Origin: an uncultured Pelagibacteraceae bacterium
Lineage (GTDB): Bacteria > Pseudomonadota > Alphaproteobacteria > Pelagibacterales > Pelagibacteraceae
Direction: 5' to 3'
Length of the DNA: 46,730 nucleotides
Assembly (NCBI GenBank): GCA_902521075.1
Contig: CABYQM010000009.1
Span: 1 to 46,730 of the forward strand
A model generated the notes under the pieces. The model did no database searches. It was not told the DNA's origin and saw nothing but the letters and a program-made list of their open reading frames with translations. Positions 25,692-34,441 of the stretch are shown piece by piece (positions within the stretch are counted from its first letter, which is position 1; each line of letters begins with the position of its first letter). A program made the translations under genes and the position numbers.

Positions 25692-26846
25692 TTATTTATT
25701 TTTGTAAACCAGTTTACCGAACTTTTTTAACGCGGTCTCTGAAATCTCTAAACCTAAACCAGGTTTTTCATTTAAATGTATCCATCCATCACTCATTTTG
25801 TGTGGATTTTCAAATAATTGAGCCTGCAAAGGATCTCTTTCATCATCAAATGACTCGACAATTCTTCCTGCTGGAGTTGATGCTACTAATGGTGCATGGA
25901 TATAACAATCATGATGTGGTGCTACATCAATATGGTTTAATTCGCATAAAGCTGAAAGTTTTTTTCCATTAGTAAACCCACCAAACATTGTGCAATCAAA
26001 TTGCAAAATTTGTATTGCATCTTCTTCAATCATGGACCTACATCCAAAAATAGTTATTTCACTTTCACCACCTGATAATGGAATTTTAGTTTGTTTTGAT
26101 AAAAGTTTTAAAGTCCTTCTGTCATCTTCCCATCTAACAGGTTCTTCAATCCATGTCGGATTAAATCTTTCAAATTCTTTTACACCCTCAATTGCTGTTT
26201 TTAGATCCCATGCTCTATTGACATCAATCATTAAATCTTTTTGATCTCCAATTTCATCTCTAATAATTTCTAATCTCTCAGCGTCTTCTTTGATACTAAG
26301 TCCTCCAACTTTAACTTTAAAACTTTGATGACCAATATTTACTAATTTTTTAATTTCATCTCTTAGTTCTTTTTCATCTTTACCATCTCTGTAGTAAGCA
26401 CATGTAACATAAACAGGAATTTTATTTCTGTATCCTCCAAATAATTTGTACAATGGGATATTTGATGCCTTTCCTATCAAATCCCAACAAGCAATATCTA
26501 AAGCTGCTGAAATTCTGATTAATGCTTCTCTGCTCCAACCTTTTTCGCTACTGGTTCGAGTATCAGTTAATTTGAAAATTTTTTCATAAATTTTTTCAGG
26601 GCAAAATGGATCTTCTCCAATTATTAAATCTTGTAAGCCATTTGAAAATGGTTTGATGATAGGAGCAATATCAGTGTAGCTTGTTGCTAAACCAAAGCCT
26701 GAATGACCATCTTTAGTTTTAATTTTAATTAAGAGTTCATTAGCTGTTGGTACAATAAAGTGACTAACCCAATGTGGCTTTACTTCATCTGGATTATTAA
26801 GAACATAAACTTCTAAGCTATCAATTAAATTACTACTATTTGTCAT
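25692..26846 (-). CDS. Mandelate racemase/muconate-lactonizing (enolase superfamily) protein
   Basis: 384-aa enzyme, probably an acid-sugar dehydratase or racemase. The N-terminal capping domain (~1-130) leads to a TIM barrel. Visible catalytic residues are the KxK pair K177/K179 (SFKVKVGG) and metal ligands D208 (LMIDVN), E234 (WIEEP) and E261 (SGGESE). The D284 region (QFDCTMFGG) and H311/H312 (VAPHHDCYIHAPL) complete a Lys plus His/Asp arrangement as in the mandelate racemase subgroup. The exact substrate is unknown. It precedes the YdiJ-like dehydrogenase in a two-gene operon and is divergent from the serine-glyoxylate aminotransferase across only 45 nt. Confidence 0.9.
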   Translation of the reverse strand: MTNSSNLIDSLEVYVLNNPDEVKPHWVSHFIVPTANELLIKIKTKDGHSGFGLATSYTDIAPIIKPFSNGLQDLIIGEDPFCPEKIYEKIFKLTDTRTSSEKGWSREALIRISAALDIACWDLIGKASNIPLYKLFGGYRNKIPVYVTCAYYRDGKDEKELRDEIKKLVNIGHQSFKVKVGGLSIKEDAERLEIIRDEIGDQKDLMIDVNRAWDLKTAIEGVKEFERFNPTWIEEPVRWEDDRRTLKLLSKQTKIPLSGGESEITIFGCRSMIEEDAIQILQFDCTMFGGFTNGKKLSALCELNHIDVAPHHDCYIHAPLVASTPAGRIVESFDDERDPLQAQLFENPHKMSDGWIHLNEKPGLGLEISETALKKFGKLVYKNK

Positions 26847-26891
26847 ACATTATAAATTTGCTTATATAATTTCTTTAGCATATACAGCGGT

Positions 26892-28064
26892 ATGGCAATT
26901 TCAAATAATATAAGACCTGGTCGACATTTTTTACAAATTCCAGGACCAACAAACGTACCAGATAGAGTTCTAAGGGCTATGGATTATCCAACTATAGATC
27001 ACAGAGGTCCTGACTTTGCTGAACTTGGATTAAGAGTTTTAGATCGAATAAAATTAATTTTCAAAACTTCTGAACCTGTAATAATTTTTCCAGCATCAGG
27101 AACAGGAGCTTGGGAAGCTGCACTTGTAAACACTTTAAGTGCTGGTGATAAAATCTTGATGTTTGAAACTGGTCATTTCTCAACACTTTGGTGGGATATT
27201 GCTCAAAAATTTAAAATTGAAGTAGACTTTGTTGAAGGTGATTGGAGAACAGGTGTTGATCCAAACATTGTTGAACAAAAATTAAAAGAAGACAAAGATA
27301 AAAAAATTAAAGCAGTTTGTGCTGTACATAATGAAACTTCTACTGGTGTTACAAGTAGAATTGGAGAAATTAGAAAAGCTATGGATAATGCGGAACATCC
27401 AGCTTTATTATTTGTTGATACTATATCTTCATTAGGCTCTATTGATTATAGACATGAAGAATGGAAAGTTGATGTAACTGTTGGTGGTTCTCAAAAAGGA
27501 TTACTATTACCACCAGGACTTTCTTTCAATGCAATAAGTTCTAAAGCTTTAGAGGCATATAAAACATCTGAATTACCAAAATCGTATTGGGATTGGGGAC
27601 CGATGTTAGAAAATAATAAAAAAGGTTACTTTCCTTACACACCAGCTACAAATTTATTTTATGGTTTGGATGAAGCAATCAATATGCTTACAGAAGAAGG
27701 TTTAGATAATGTTTTCAAAAGACACAAAAGATTTGCAGAAGCCACAAGAGTTGCAGTTAATTCGTGGGGATTAGAAATACTTTGTAAAAACCCTGAAGAA
27801 TACTCAGATTCATTAACAGCAGTAATGGTTCCAGACGGTCATGATGCTGATTTTTTAAGAAAAACTATTTTAGATCATTACAATATGTCATTAGGTACAG
27901 GACTTGCAAAAGTTGCAGGTAAAATTTTCAGAATTGGACACTTAGGTGATTTTAATGAACTAATGTTAGCTGGAACATTAGCAGGTGTTGAAATGGGTTT
28001 AATGAAATCTAAAATACCTTATAAAAAAGGTGGAATACTTAAGGCACTAGAATTTTTGTGCTAA
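26892..28064 (+). CDS. sgaA: Serine-glyoxylate aminotransferase
   Basis: 390-aa PLP enzyme of the class V aminotransferase family that converts serine plus glyoxylate to hydroxypyruvate plus glycine, a step of serine-cycle and photorespiration-like C1/C2 metabolism. The family N-terminus GRHFLQIPGPTNVPDRVLRA is clear. It is followed by the cofactor region ASGTGAWEAALVNTL and ETGHFSTLWWDIA, then FVDTISSLGSID. The Schiff-base lysine is K202 in GGSQKGLLLPPG. The C-terminus has GTGLAKVAGKIFRIGHLGDF. The short divergent gap to the enolase-superfamily gene suggests a shared control region. Alanine-glyoxylate aminotransferase is the nearest alternative. Confidence 0.93.
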   Translation: MAISNNIRPGRHFLQIPGPTNVPDRVLRAMDYPTIDHRGPDFAELGLRVLDRIKLIFKTSEPVIIFPASGTGAWEAALVNTLSAGDKILMFETGHFSTLWWDIAQKFKIEVDFVEGDWRTGVDPNIVEQKLKEDKDKKIKAVCAVHNETSTGVTSRIGEIRKAMDNAEHPALLFVDTISSLGSIDYRHEEWKVDVTVGGSQKGLLLPPGLSFNAISSKALEAYKTSELPKSYWDWGPMLENNKKGYFPYTPATNLFYGLDEAINMLTEEGLDNVFKRHKRFAEATRVAVNSWGLEILCKNPEEYSDSLTAVMVPDGHDADFLRKTILDHYNMSLGTGLAKVAGKIFRIGHLGDFNELMLAGTLAGVEMGLMKSKIPYKKGGILKALEFLC

Positions 28065-28126
28065 TTATAAATAGAATAAATTTTCAAATTTCTTTACGAT
28101 AATAGCTAATACGATATATTCTTAAA

Positions 28127-28930
28127 ATGAAACTTACTAGACTATTTACAATATTAATAATTTACTTTCTTGGGTTAAATAACTCACATGCTTTTAGAGC
28201 AGGAAGCGGTGATCTTTTTTTATCAGATTATGCCATTGAAAGATTTATAGAATACGTCAAATTAAAAGGAGGAAAAAAACCTTATATTTTCGTTATAGAC
28301 CACGGTGGCAATGTATCAAATTATTATTTTTGTCCCCAAGGCACATGTCAAGGAGGGGAGGGAGCCGCTATTCAAGAATGTGAAGTTTGGTCAAAAAAAT
28401 ATGCAAATGGAGATAAATGTAGTTTGTTTGCAAGATATAGAACAATCAAGTGGACAAATGGAATAAATAAGGGGAAAGGTAAGTTATCTAAAATAAGCAG
28501 TAAACTTTCTGATGAAGAAATAATTAACAGATTATATGAGCTCGGTTTTATAGGAAATTCTGAATCAACAAATCAAACAAGTATCGACAATCAAGAAACA
28601 ACAAAAAAAACTAATGAAGGATATGAATTGTCTGGGAAAAGATCGATAGCATTAAATTGGCAAAATTATAATGATTTAATTGCTGGTACAATCGAGTTTG
28701 ATGAAAAAAATTATTCAGGAAAAATAATTCTTCCATTACCTAATAAAGATGGAAATTGTACAGGCTCATACAGTTTACAAAAAAACGGTAAAGGAACCTG
28801 GCAAATTTCCTGCACAAATAATATGGGCGCCGCTGGAACCTTGAAATGGATTAAAGATGGTGGAGTTACTGGAAAAGGAAGAGATTACAACGATAACAAA
28901 GTAAAATTTACAGTTTCATCACAAGGGTAA
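28127..28930 (+). CDS. Secreted hypothetical protein
   Basis: 267 aa. Signal peptide ~1-22 (LFTILIIYFLGLNNSHA, cleavage before FRAG). Residues ~25-115 contain paired cysteines (YFCPQGTCQGGEGAA, QECEVWSKKYANGDKCSLFA), probably disulfide-bonded. Next is a short SHOCT-like helical hairpin (LSDEEIINRLYELGFIG) and a low-complexity linker rich in N, T and S. The C-terminal ~95 residues form a glycine-rich beta module (DGNCTGSYSLQKNGKGTWQI, then CTNNMGAAGTLKWIKDGG). Modular periplasmic protein of unknown function. It begins the second accessory patch, 15 nt before the renalase-like gene. Confidence 0.78.
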   Translation: MKLTRLFTILIIYFLGLNNSHAFRAGSGDLFLSDYAIERFIEYVKLKGGKKPYIFVIDHGGNVSNYYFCPQGTCQGGEGAAIQECEVWSKKYANGDKCSLFARYRTIKWTNGINKGKGKLSKISSKLSDEEIINRLYELGFIGNSESTNQTSIDNQETTKKTNEGYELSGKRSIALNWQNYNDLIAGTIEFDEKNYSGKIILPLPNKDGNCTGSYSLQKNGKGTWQISCTNNMGAAGTLKWIKDGGVTGKGRDYNDNKVKFTVSSQG

Positions 28931-28945
28931 AATCCTTTATTAATC

Positions 28946-29911
28946 ATGCTTGATTTTTGCATCATAGGATCAGGAATTTCTGGATCAACAATCGCAAACT
29001 TATTAAATAAAAAATATTCTGTTGAGCTTTATGATAAAGCAAGAGGTTTTGGTGGAAGAAGTTCATTTAAAAAATATAAAGATAAAATTGGATTTGATCA
29101 TGGACTTCAATATATCTCTCCAAAATCTACAAAATTTAAAACTTTTACTAATCAACTTATTAAAAAAAGAGTTTTAAAAAAGTGGGGAGGAAATCATTTA
29201 TTTCTGCATAAAACAGTCAAAGAAATTAAAAATCATTTAAAATTAATTGGAACAAAAGGAAACAACTCTATTAGCAAATATTTATTAAAGAAAATTAAAT
29301 GTAATTTTGAACATGAACTAATAAATATAGAGAGATTAAACAACTATTGGGAATTAACATTCAAAAATGATGTAAAACAAAAATGTATAAATCTTATTTT
29401 GACTTGCCCATTTCCTCAAAGTAAGAAATTAGGAAAAAAATACTTAAATAAATCCTATTTAAATCAAAAAATTAAAATGGATGCTAATTTAACAGTAATG
29501 ATTGTTACCAATAAACTTAAACAATCTAATAGTAGTTACTTTTTTAATGATGATATGCTCGGTTGGGCTGCATATGAAAATAGTAAGAAAAGATTTAATT
29601 ATAAGTATGATTTATGGACACTTCAAAGCACTTATAAATACGGCAATAAATTCACAAAAGATTATAGAAATAAAAGAAAATATTATACCAATCAGCTTGT
29701 TAAAAAATTTGAAAAATTAACAAAGTTAAAAATCAAAAAAATTCATCATTCGAGAATTCATGGCTGGATGTATTCATCCAATTCAAAACCACTTAAGCAA
29801 TTATCTGTTTGGAATAAGTCTTTAAAATTAGGTTTATGTGGTGATTATTTTGGAGGACCAAGACTAGAAAATGGGTGGCTAAGTGCACAAGACTTATTTA
29901 AAAAAATATAA
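28946..29911 (+). CDS. FAD-dependent amine-oxidase/renalase-like oxidoreductase
   Basis: 321-aa flavoprotein. The Rossmann fold opens with CIIGSGISGSTIANLL (GxGxxG), then YDKARGFGGRSS, the amine-oxidase GG-R motif. FDHGLQYISPKS follows, as in renalase-type proteins. The C-terminal FAD contact is LGLCGDYFGGPRLENGWLSA, and RIHGWMYSS precedes it. The mature protein is lysine-rich and has no signal peptide, so it is cytoplasmic. Substrate unknown. It starts 15 nt after the secreted protein and ends 12 nt before pilin 3, so it is part of the same transcript. Confidence 0.85.
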   Translation: MLDFCIIGSGISGSTIANLLNKKYSVELYDKARGFGGRSSFKKYKDKIGFDHGLQYISPKSTKFKTFTNQLIKKRVLKKWGGNHLFLHKTVKEIKNHLKLIGTKGNNSISKYLLKKIKCNFEHELINIERLNNYWELTFKNDVKQKCINLILTCPFPQSKKLGKKYLNKSYLNQKIKMDANLTVMIVTNKLKQSNSSYFFNDDMLGWAAYENSKKRFNYKYDLWTLQSTYKYGNKFTKDYRNKRKYYTNQLVKKFEKLTKLKIKKIHHSRIHGWMYSSNSKPLKQLSVWNKSLKLGLCGDYFGGPRLENGWLSAQDLFKKI

Positions 29912-29923
29912 TAAGTTTAATTT

Positions 29924-30466
29924 ATGAAACGAAATGGTTTTACTTTAATAGAGCTTTTAGTTGTTGTAGCTATCATAGGCATTTTAGCTGCGGTAGGGGT
30001 TGTTGCTTATAGTGGATATACAGCAGCTGCCAAAAAAAATGCCGTGTGGTCTAATCATGCTAAATTTATTAAGTGGGTAAATACCACTTATATGAAATGT
30101 GCGATTGACCAATCAGATAAAATTGAATTAGCTCAAGGCGGAAAATCCGATGGCAATGGCGGTTTTACAAATTTTAGTCCAATACAAACATCCTGCTCAG
30201 ATATTTATAATGGTAGATATACATCTCATACAAACAATATTTGGAAGTATTGGTATCATCAAGTTGGAACGAGAAATTCTTTTGGAGCAATGGTCAATGG
30301 AAATATGGGGATAGGACATGGTGATTCAGAAAATTGGTGTAAAACGCGTATGTCTAGATGTGCAGGCTATAATGATTATCATTGTAACTCAGCATCAGAC
30401 TGTAAGTTGTGTGGCTACGATGGTGAAAAAATTAAATGTACAAAATTTAGTCTAGATCTTAGGTAA
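29924..30466 (+). CDS. Type IV pilin-like protein 3
   Basis: 180-aa prepilin with leader MKRNG and mature start FTLIELLVVVAIIGILAAVG, identical in residues to pilins 1 and 2 some 15 kb away, continuing VVAYSGYTAAAKK. The globular part is distinct and very cysteine-rich at the end (WCKTRMSRCAG, YHCNSASDCKLCGYDG, IKC), suggesting several disulfides. At DNA level its N-terminus is closer to pilin 2 than to pilin 1: a shared 23-nt run covers LVVVAII, while other positions differ silently. No assembly genes are nearby. Confidence 0.92.
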   Translation: MKRNGFTLIELLVVVAIIGILAAVGVVAYSGYTAAAKKNAVWSNHAKFIKWVNTTYMKCAIDQSDKIELAQGGKSDGNGGFTNFSPIQTSCSDIYNGRYTSHTNNIWKYWYHQVGTRNSFGAMVNGNMGIGHGDSENWCKTRMSRCAGYNDYHCNSASDCKLCGYDGEKIKCTKFSLDLR

Positions 30467-30476
30467 TTTAATTTAA

Positions 30477-30935
30477 ATGAAAATTATATTCTCAATAATA
30501 ATATCTCTTTTTTTGTCATCAATTAGTTATTCCAAAAATACTGATATCATCCATGATTTTAAGATTACATTTGATTGTAAATTAGAAAAAATAATGATCA
30601 AAAATAAAGATTTTAATTATCAAACTTTTACTGCAGATAATATTGAAGTTGATAAAAACAAAATATTAAAAGTTGTTGCAGAACAACCCAACGTATTAAC
30701 AATTAATGGTTTATCAGAATTTATAGATACTTATTCAGATATAAGTAAAGACGATGTTAGAATTGCAAAAAACGACACAATTTTATTTAAAAATATAGAT
30801 ATTAAAAAAAAATACTCGGAATCAGTATTTTTAAATAGATCAACTGGTGAACTAATTCACGAAGTTACAAAAAATATGAATACTAAAGATAATGAAAAAT
30901 ACATTTCTTTCTTTGGGTGTATTAAAGAATTATAA
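30477..30935 (+). CDS. Secreted hypothetical protein (152 aa)
   Basis: Signal peptide ~1-19 (MKIIFSIIISLFLSSISYS), then a hydrophilic, beta-rich-looking domain with two cysteines (FDCKLEKIMI and FFGCIKEL). These could form one disulfide tying the first and last strands. No family recognised. It starts 10 nt after pilin 3, so it may be cotranscribed with it. Confidence 0.7.
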   Translation: MKIIFSIIISLFLSSISYSKNTDIIHDFKITFDCKLEKIMIKNKDFNYQTFTADNIEVDKNKILKVVAEQPNVLTINGLSEFIDTYSDISKDDVRIAKNDTILFKNIDIKKKYSESVFLNRSTGELIHEVTKNMNTKDNEKYISFFGCIKEL

Positions 30936-30953
30936 TAATGATTCAATTAGTTA

Positions 30954-31724
30954 ATGATAAAATTTTTAGTAAAGCTACCTATTTTAAAAAGATTAATTCC
31001 TTCTCTTGGTGTTAGATTATTAAGTATTCTAAAAAAAAATAGAGGTTATTTTAAAATTAATAACATCAAAATGTTCTTAGATTTCCTAGATCCTATTGAT
31101 AGACAAATTATATTAACTGAAGAATATGAACATGAAGAATTTGTAATTTTTTCGAAATTTATAAAAGACAACTCTATAGATAATTTCATTGATATAGGTG
31201 CAAATTGTGGTTTTTACACATTTCATCTATCAAACTTTTTAAATGTATTCGCTTTTGAACCTAATCTTGAAGCTTATGAAAAATTAGAGAAAACATTAAA
31301 AAAAAATACTACTTTTAAAGATAAGGTTAAATTATATCCATTTGGCATATCTGACAAAAACTCAGTCTTAAAGATGAAAACTAAAGTAAAATTTGGATAT
31401 GTTCAAACTGGAGGATCAAGTGTTTCAAATCCAACAGAGGAAGACGGGCATGAGTTGTTTGAGGCAGATTTTAAAATAGGTGATGAAATTTTAAAGTTAA
31501 ATAATCAGAAATTAGCAATTAAAATAGATGTAGAGAGACATGAGCTTAGTGTTTTAAAAGGTTTCTTAAATTTATTAAATAATAATGATTGCTTGATACA
31601 AATAGAGATTTTTGAAAAGAATTTTAAAGAAGTTAATCAATTTTTGAAAGATAATAAATTTAGTAAAATTTCAAGCTTTGATGAAAGATCAAATTACTTT
31701 TATTCTAATTTTATAAATTTATAA
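30954..31724 (+). CDS. FkbM-family SAM-dependent methyltransferase
   Basis: 256 aa. The SAM-binding motif I is NFIDIGANCGFYTFHLSNF near residues 75-93, with the acidic loop FAFEPNLEAYEKL after it. DGHELFEADFKIGD and LAIKIDVERHELSVLKGF match the FkbM core. The N-terminal ~60 residues contain a hydrophobic and basic stretch. FkbM proteins O-methylate sugars or other hydroxyl groups, frequently on surface polysaccharides, which would suit a neighbourhood of pilin and secreted proteins. Its stop overlaps the M24 gene on the other strand by 6 nt. Confidence 0.87.
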   Translation: MIKFLVKLPILKRLIPSLGVRLLSILKKNRGYFKINNIKMFLDFLDPIDRQIILTEEYEHEEFVIFSKFIKDNSIDNFIDIGANCGFYTFHLSNFLNVFAFEPNLEAYEKLEKTLKKNTTFKDKVKLYPFGISDKNSVLKMKTKVKFGYVQTGGSSVSNPTEEDGHELFEADFKIGDEILKLNNQKLAIKIDVERHELSVLKGFLNLLNNNDCLIQIEIFEKNFKEVNQFLKDNKFSKISSFDERSNYFYSNFINL

Positions 31725-32870
31725 GATTACTAAATCTTGTTTTTGTTTTCCTAATCTTTCATTGCCTTTTTCAGTAACAAGATAAGTTTCTCCTAAATTC
31801 ATGGCTAATTGATTTTCAGAGTCCATCAATATCATGTGCATAAAAAATATATTTCCTGGCTGAATCTCATATGGATTTCCTGCATATAACATTGGCCAAT
31901 CCATCCAGTTGGGAGAAAAAGTTGCTCCTAATGAGTAACCGCATGCATTCATTCTTGAATTTTTAAAGCCACGATCATCAAAAGTTTTTGCATGAACATC
32001 AAAAACTTCTCCAATTTTATTTCCTGGCTTTAATTTATTTTCACAATTTACAAGAGCTTCAACACAAGCTTCATGCATTTTATGATGTTTAGGATCTGCT
32101 TTTCCTATGGGTATTGTTCTAAACATTGCTGAATGATAGTGCCTATAGGTTCCAGCCCATTCAATGGTTAACTGATCTTGATTATTAAGTATTTGTTTTT
32201 CTGCTTGATATCGACAGAGTAGGGCATTCTTTCCAGACCCTATAATAAATTCATTAGCAGGATAATCTCCACCTCCTTCAAATATAACTCTGTTCATTTC
32301 AGCTAAAATTTTAGACTCACTTACTCCTGTTTTTGCATGCTTCCAAACTTCATCTAAAGCTTTGTCAGCTAAACTTGCTGCTTTTTTTACATAACTAATT
32401 TCTTCATCAGATTTTATTACTCTTAGTTTTGTTATTAATTCTGACTTATCTTCAATTGAGCAATAGTTTTGTAAAACTGTATTAAGTCTTAATGCATTTC
32501 TTCCTGTTAGCCCGTATGCTTCATATTCAATGCCAATTTTTTTTCCTTTTAAATTTAATTCATCTAAAATAATTTTGAGATCATCAGCAGGATTAGCACC
32601 ATCTTTATCAACCCAAATTCTAATATCACTAATATTTGATGTGTTTTGAGCTTGCCTTAAATCAGGGGCTCTAGTTAATAATATTACATTACCTTTTTGA
32701 TCTAGAACCAATGATTGAAAAAAAACATATCCGAAAGTGTCATAACCAGTGAGCCAATACATAGACTCTTGTCTAAACATAATAAGGGCATCTATACCCT
32801 CATTTTTCATAGAGTTTAGTGTCTTTTCTTTTCTATTTAAGAATTCTTCTTTACTAAAATGAAGACCCAT
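31719..32870 (-). CDS. M24-fold (Xaa-Pro peptidase/creatinase-like) hydrolase
   Basis: 383 aa. The N-terminal creatinase domain (~10-145) has MFRQESMYWLTGYDTFGY. The pita-bread domain (~160-380) has FEGGGDYPANEFIIGSG, TIEWAGTYRHYHSAMFRT and NACGYSLGATFSPNWMDW. The usual M24 dinuclear-metal ligands (D, D, H, E, E) are mostly replaced: the first acid motif reads EWAGTYRHYH, the GHG histidine is GYS, and the next glutamate is in FMHMILMD. Only the last (LGETYLVTEKG) remains. It therefore resembles metal-independent creatinase/ectoine-hydrolase-like enzymes cleaving a C-N bond rather than a true aminopeptidase. Last gene of the six-gene minus-strand operon, overlapping the hydratase stop by one base. 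Confidence 0.87.
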   Translation of the reverse strand: MGLHFSKEEFLNRKEKTLNSMKNEGIDALIMFRQESMYWLTGYDTFGYVFFQSLVLDQKGNVILLTRAPDLRQAQNTSNISDIRIWVDKDGANPADDLKIILDELNLKGKKIGIEYEAYGLTGRNALRLNTVLQNYCSIEDKSELITKLRVIKSDEEISYVKKAASLADKALDEVWKHAKTGVSESKILAEMNRVIFEGGGDYPANEFIIGSGKNALLCRYQAEKQILNNQDQLTIEWAGTYRHYHSAMFRTIPIGKADPKHHKMHEACVEALVNCENKLKPGNKIGEVFDVHAKTFDDRGFKNSRMNACGYSLGATFSPNWMDWPMLYAGNPYEIQPGNIFFMHMILMDSENQLAMNLGETYLVTEKGNERLGKQKQDLVIL

Positions 32871-33643
32871 TAACGAATGTTAACACTAACAGAACCAATT
32901 TTATCAACTGTTCCTTTGTATAATCCTTTTCCTTTAAATGGAACAACCCCCACAGTTGAGCCTGTGAAAACATAAAAATCTTTATTTAAATTAATCTTTT
33001 CTTTCTTAATTTTATTTAAAACAAATCTTAAAGAATTTAATGGATTAATATAAACAATATTTGTATTTCCACTTACTTTTACTCCATTTTTTTTACTTAC
33101 TAATGAAGTTTTTAAATTATTTAAATTTAATTTTTTAAATTTTGTTTTTCGTCCAACAACAAACTTTATGTTAAACCCGAAATCTCCACATATATCTCCT
33201 AAATATGTAAACTTCTTATTTCTTTGTCTAAATCCAACTATTTCAAAACAAGGCCCCATAAATTTAATAAATTTTGTTATATTTGATTTTGTAACTTTTC
33301 CTTTAAAATCAAAGAAAGATTTTTTGATAAAGTAATAAACTTCAACCTCTATACCTTTAGTGTGTTGGTTTATTTTTACTTTTTGACCTGATTTAACTAA
33401 TCTTTTTTTAAATACTTTTGCTGTAAAAGGTTCTTTTTCTTTTAATTTTTTTAAAGCTTGAATTCCAGTTCCACCAGCTTTTATTCCAATTGTTTCATCT
33501 TTAATTTGATCTTCACACAATTTTCTAAGTTTGTTGGCTAAATTAATATTTTTACAATATTTTAATGGAATAGGATTAATGACAGTGTTTGTGTTGTAAG
33601 CTTTAACTAAACTACCAGCAATACGATTAATTTCATTTTTCAT
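32870..33643 (-). CDS. 2-keto-4-pentenoate hydratase (MhpD)-like protein
   Basis: 257 aa, related to the FAH superfamily hydratase/decarboxylase branch. Conserved features are the N-terminal NKLRKLCEDQIKDETIGIKA, the acidic pair in IEVEVYYFI, and a C-terminal FYVFTGSTVGVVPF. The sequence is unusually rich in lysine, as expected from AT-rich DNA. A hydratase acting on 2-oxo acids is the likely role, with no defined substrate. It is translated from the same mRNA as the M24 gene (TAATG overlap) and follows the M23 gene after a 9-nt gap. Confidence 0.75.
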   Translation of the reverse strand: MKNEINRIAGSLVKAYNTNTVINPIPLKYCKNINLANKLRKLCEDQIKDETIGIKAGGTGIQALKKLKEKEPFTAKVFKKRLVKSGQKVKINQHTKGIEVEVYYFIKKSFFDFKGKVTKSNITKFIKFMGPCFEIVGFRQRNKKFTYLGDICGDFGFNIKFVVGRKTKFKKLNLNNLKTSLVSKKNGVKVSGNTNIVYINPLNSLRFVLNKIKKEKINLNKDFYVFTGSTVGVVPFKGKGLYKGTVDKIGSVSVNIR

Positions 33644-33652
33644 AGCCAGAAC

Positions 33653-34441
33653 TTATTGAAGAATGCTCATTGGATCAAGTCTAGTTTGAAACCAATTTAT
33701 CCTAAAATCTAAATGAGGCCCAGTTGATCTTCCAGTAGATCCAACAGTGCCTATAATTTCTCCTTGTTTAACTTCATCACCAACTTTAACCATTACATTT
33801 TCTAGATGTGAATATATTGTTGAAATTCCATGTCCGTGGTCCATTATTACGGTACCACCCGTATAATAAAGATCATCTTCTGCCATAGTCACTATTCCAG
33901 TTCCAGATGATTTGATTTCAGTTCCTTGTTTAGCTGCAATATCAATTCCGTAGTGAGGCCATTTAGGTTTACCATTAAGAATTCTTTGGCTACCGTAAAC
34001 TCCACTAATTATTCCTTTAACTGGCATAATAAATTGTTCAGTAAAGAAAGTTAAATCTGAATTTATAGCTCTTGCTTTTCCTATTCTTCCATTTTCTTCT
34101 TTAATTCTTTTATAAACAGACTCTGGTGGTGTAACTTTACTTTCAGGGAGACCATCTATTCTTTGAATATTATATTTTCTTTTAAAAACTTTTTTTATAA
34201 TTTTGTTTTTTTTACCATTATTTATTTCAGTAATAGCTACATCAAATTTTCGATCTCTATCAATTCCAAATACAAAATATCCATCCTCAGATACTTTAAC
34301 TTGCGTTTTATCTACAAATACTTTTGATCCAGCTTCTGCTTTACCTAAAATAAAATGTCCTTGTAAAAATTTACCTTGAAACTCTAAAGCATGAGAGTGT
34401 GTAGAAAATATAATTGCTAAAAAAAGCAACAATTTTTTCAT
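33653..34441 (-). CDS. M23-family (LytM-type) peptidase, periplasmic
   Basis: 262 aa from the ATG at 34441, which overlaps the SDR stop (TAATG) and opens a signal peptide MKKLLLFLAIIFSTHSHA. An upstream TTG (34456) is less likely. Residues ~20-95 look like an Ig/beta-sandwich region. The M23 domain is ~135-262, with H163-x3-D167 (HYGIDIAA), HGHG at 202-205, and TGPHLDFRINW at 240-250. The usual HxH pair reads H243-L-D245, so the second histidine is aspartate, a variant I recall from other alphaproteobacterial M23 proteins. Likely cleaves peptidoglycan cross-links during envelope remodelling. Confidence 0.9.
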   Translation of the reverse strand: MKKLLLFLAIIFSTHSHALEFQGKFLQGHFILGKAEAGSKVFVDKTQVKVSEDGYFVFGIDRDRKFDVAITEINNGKKNKIIKKVFKRKYNIQRIDGLPESKVTPPESVYKRIKEENGRIGKARAINSDLTFFTEQFIMPVKGIISGVYGSQRILNGKPKWPHYGIDIAAKQGTEIKSSGTGIVTMAEDDLYYTGGTVIMDHGHGISTIYSHLENVMVKVGDEVKQGEIIGTVGSTGRSTGPHLDFRINWFQTRLDPMSILQ

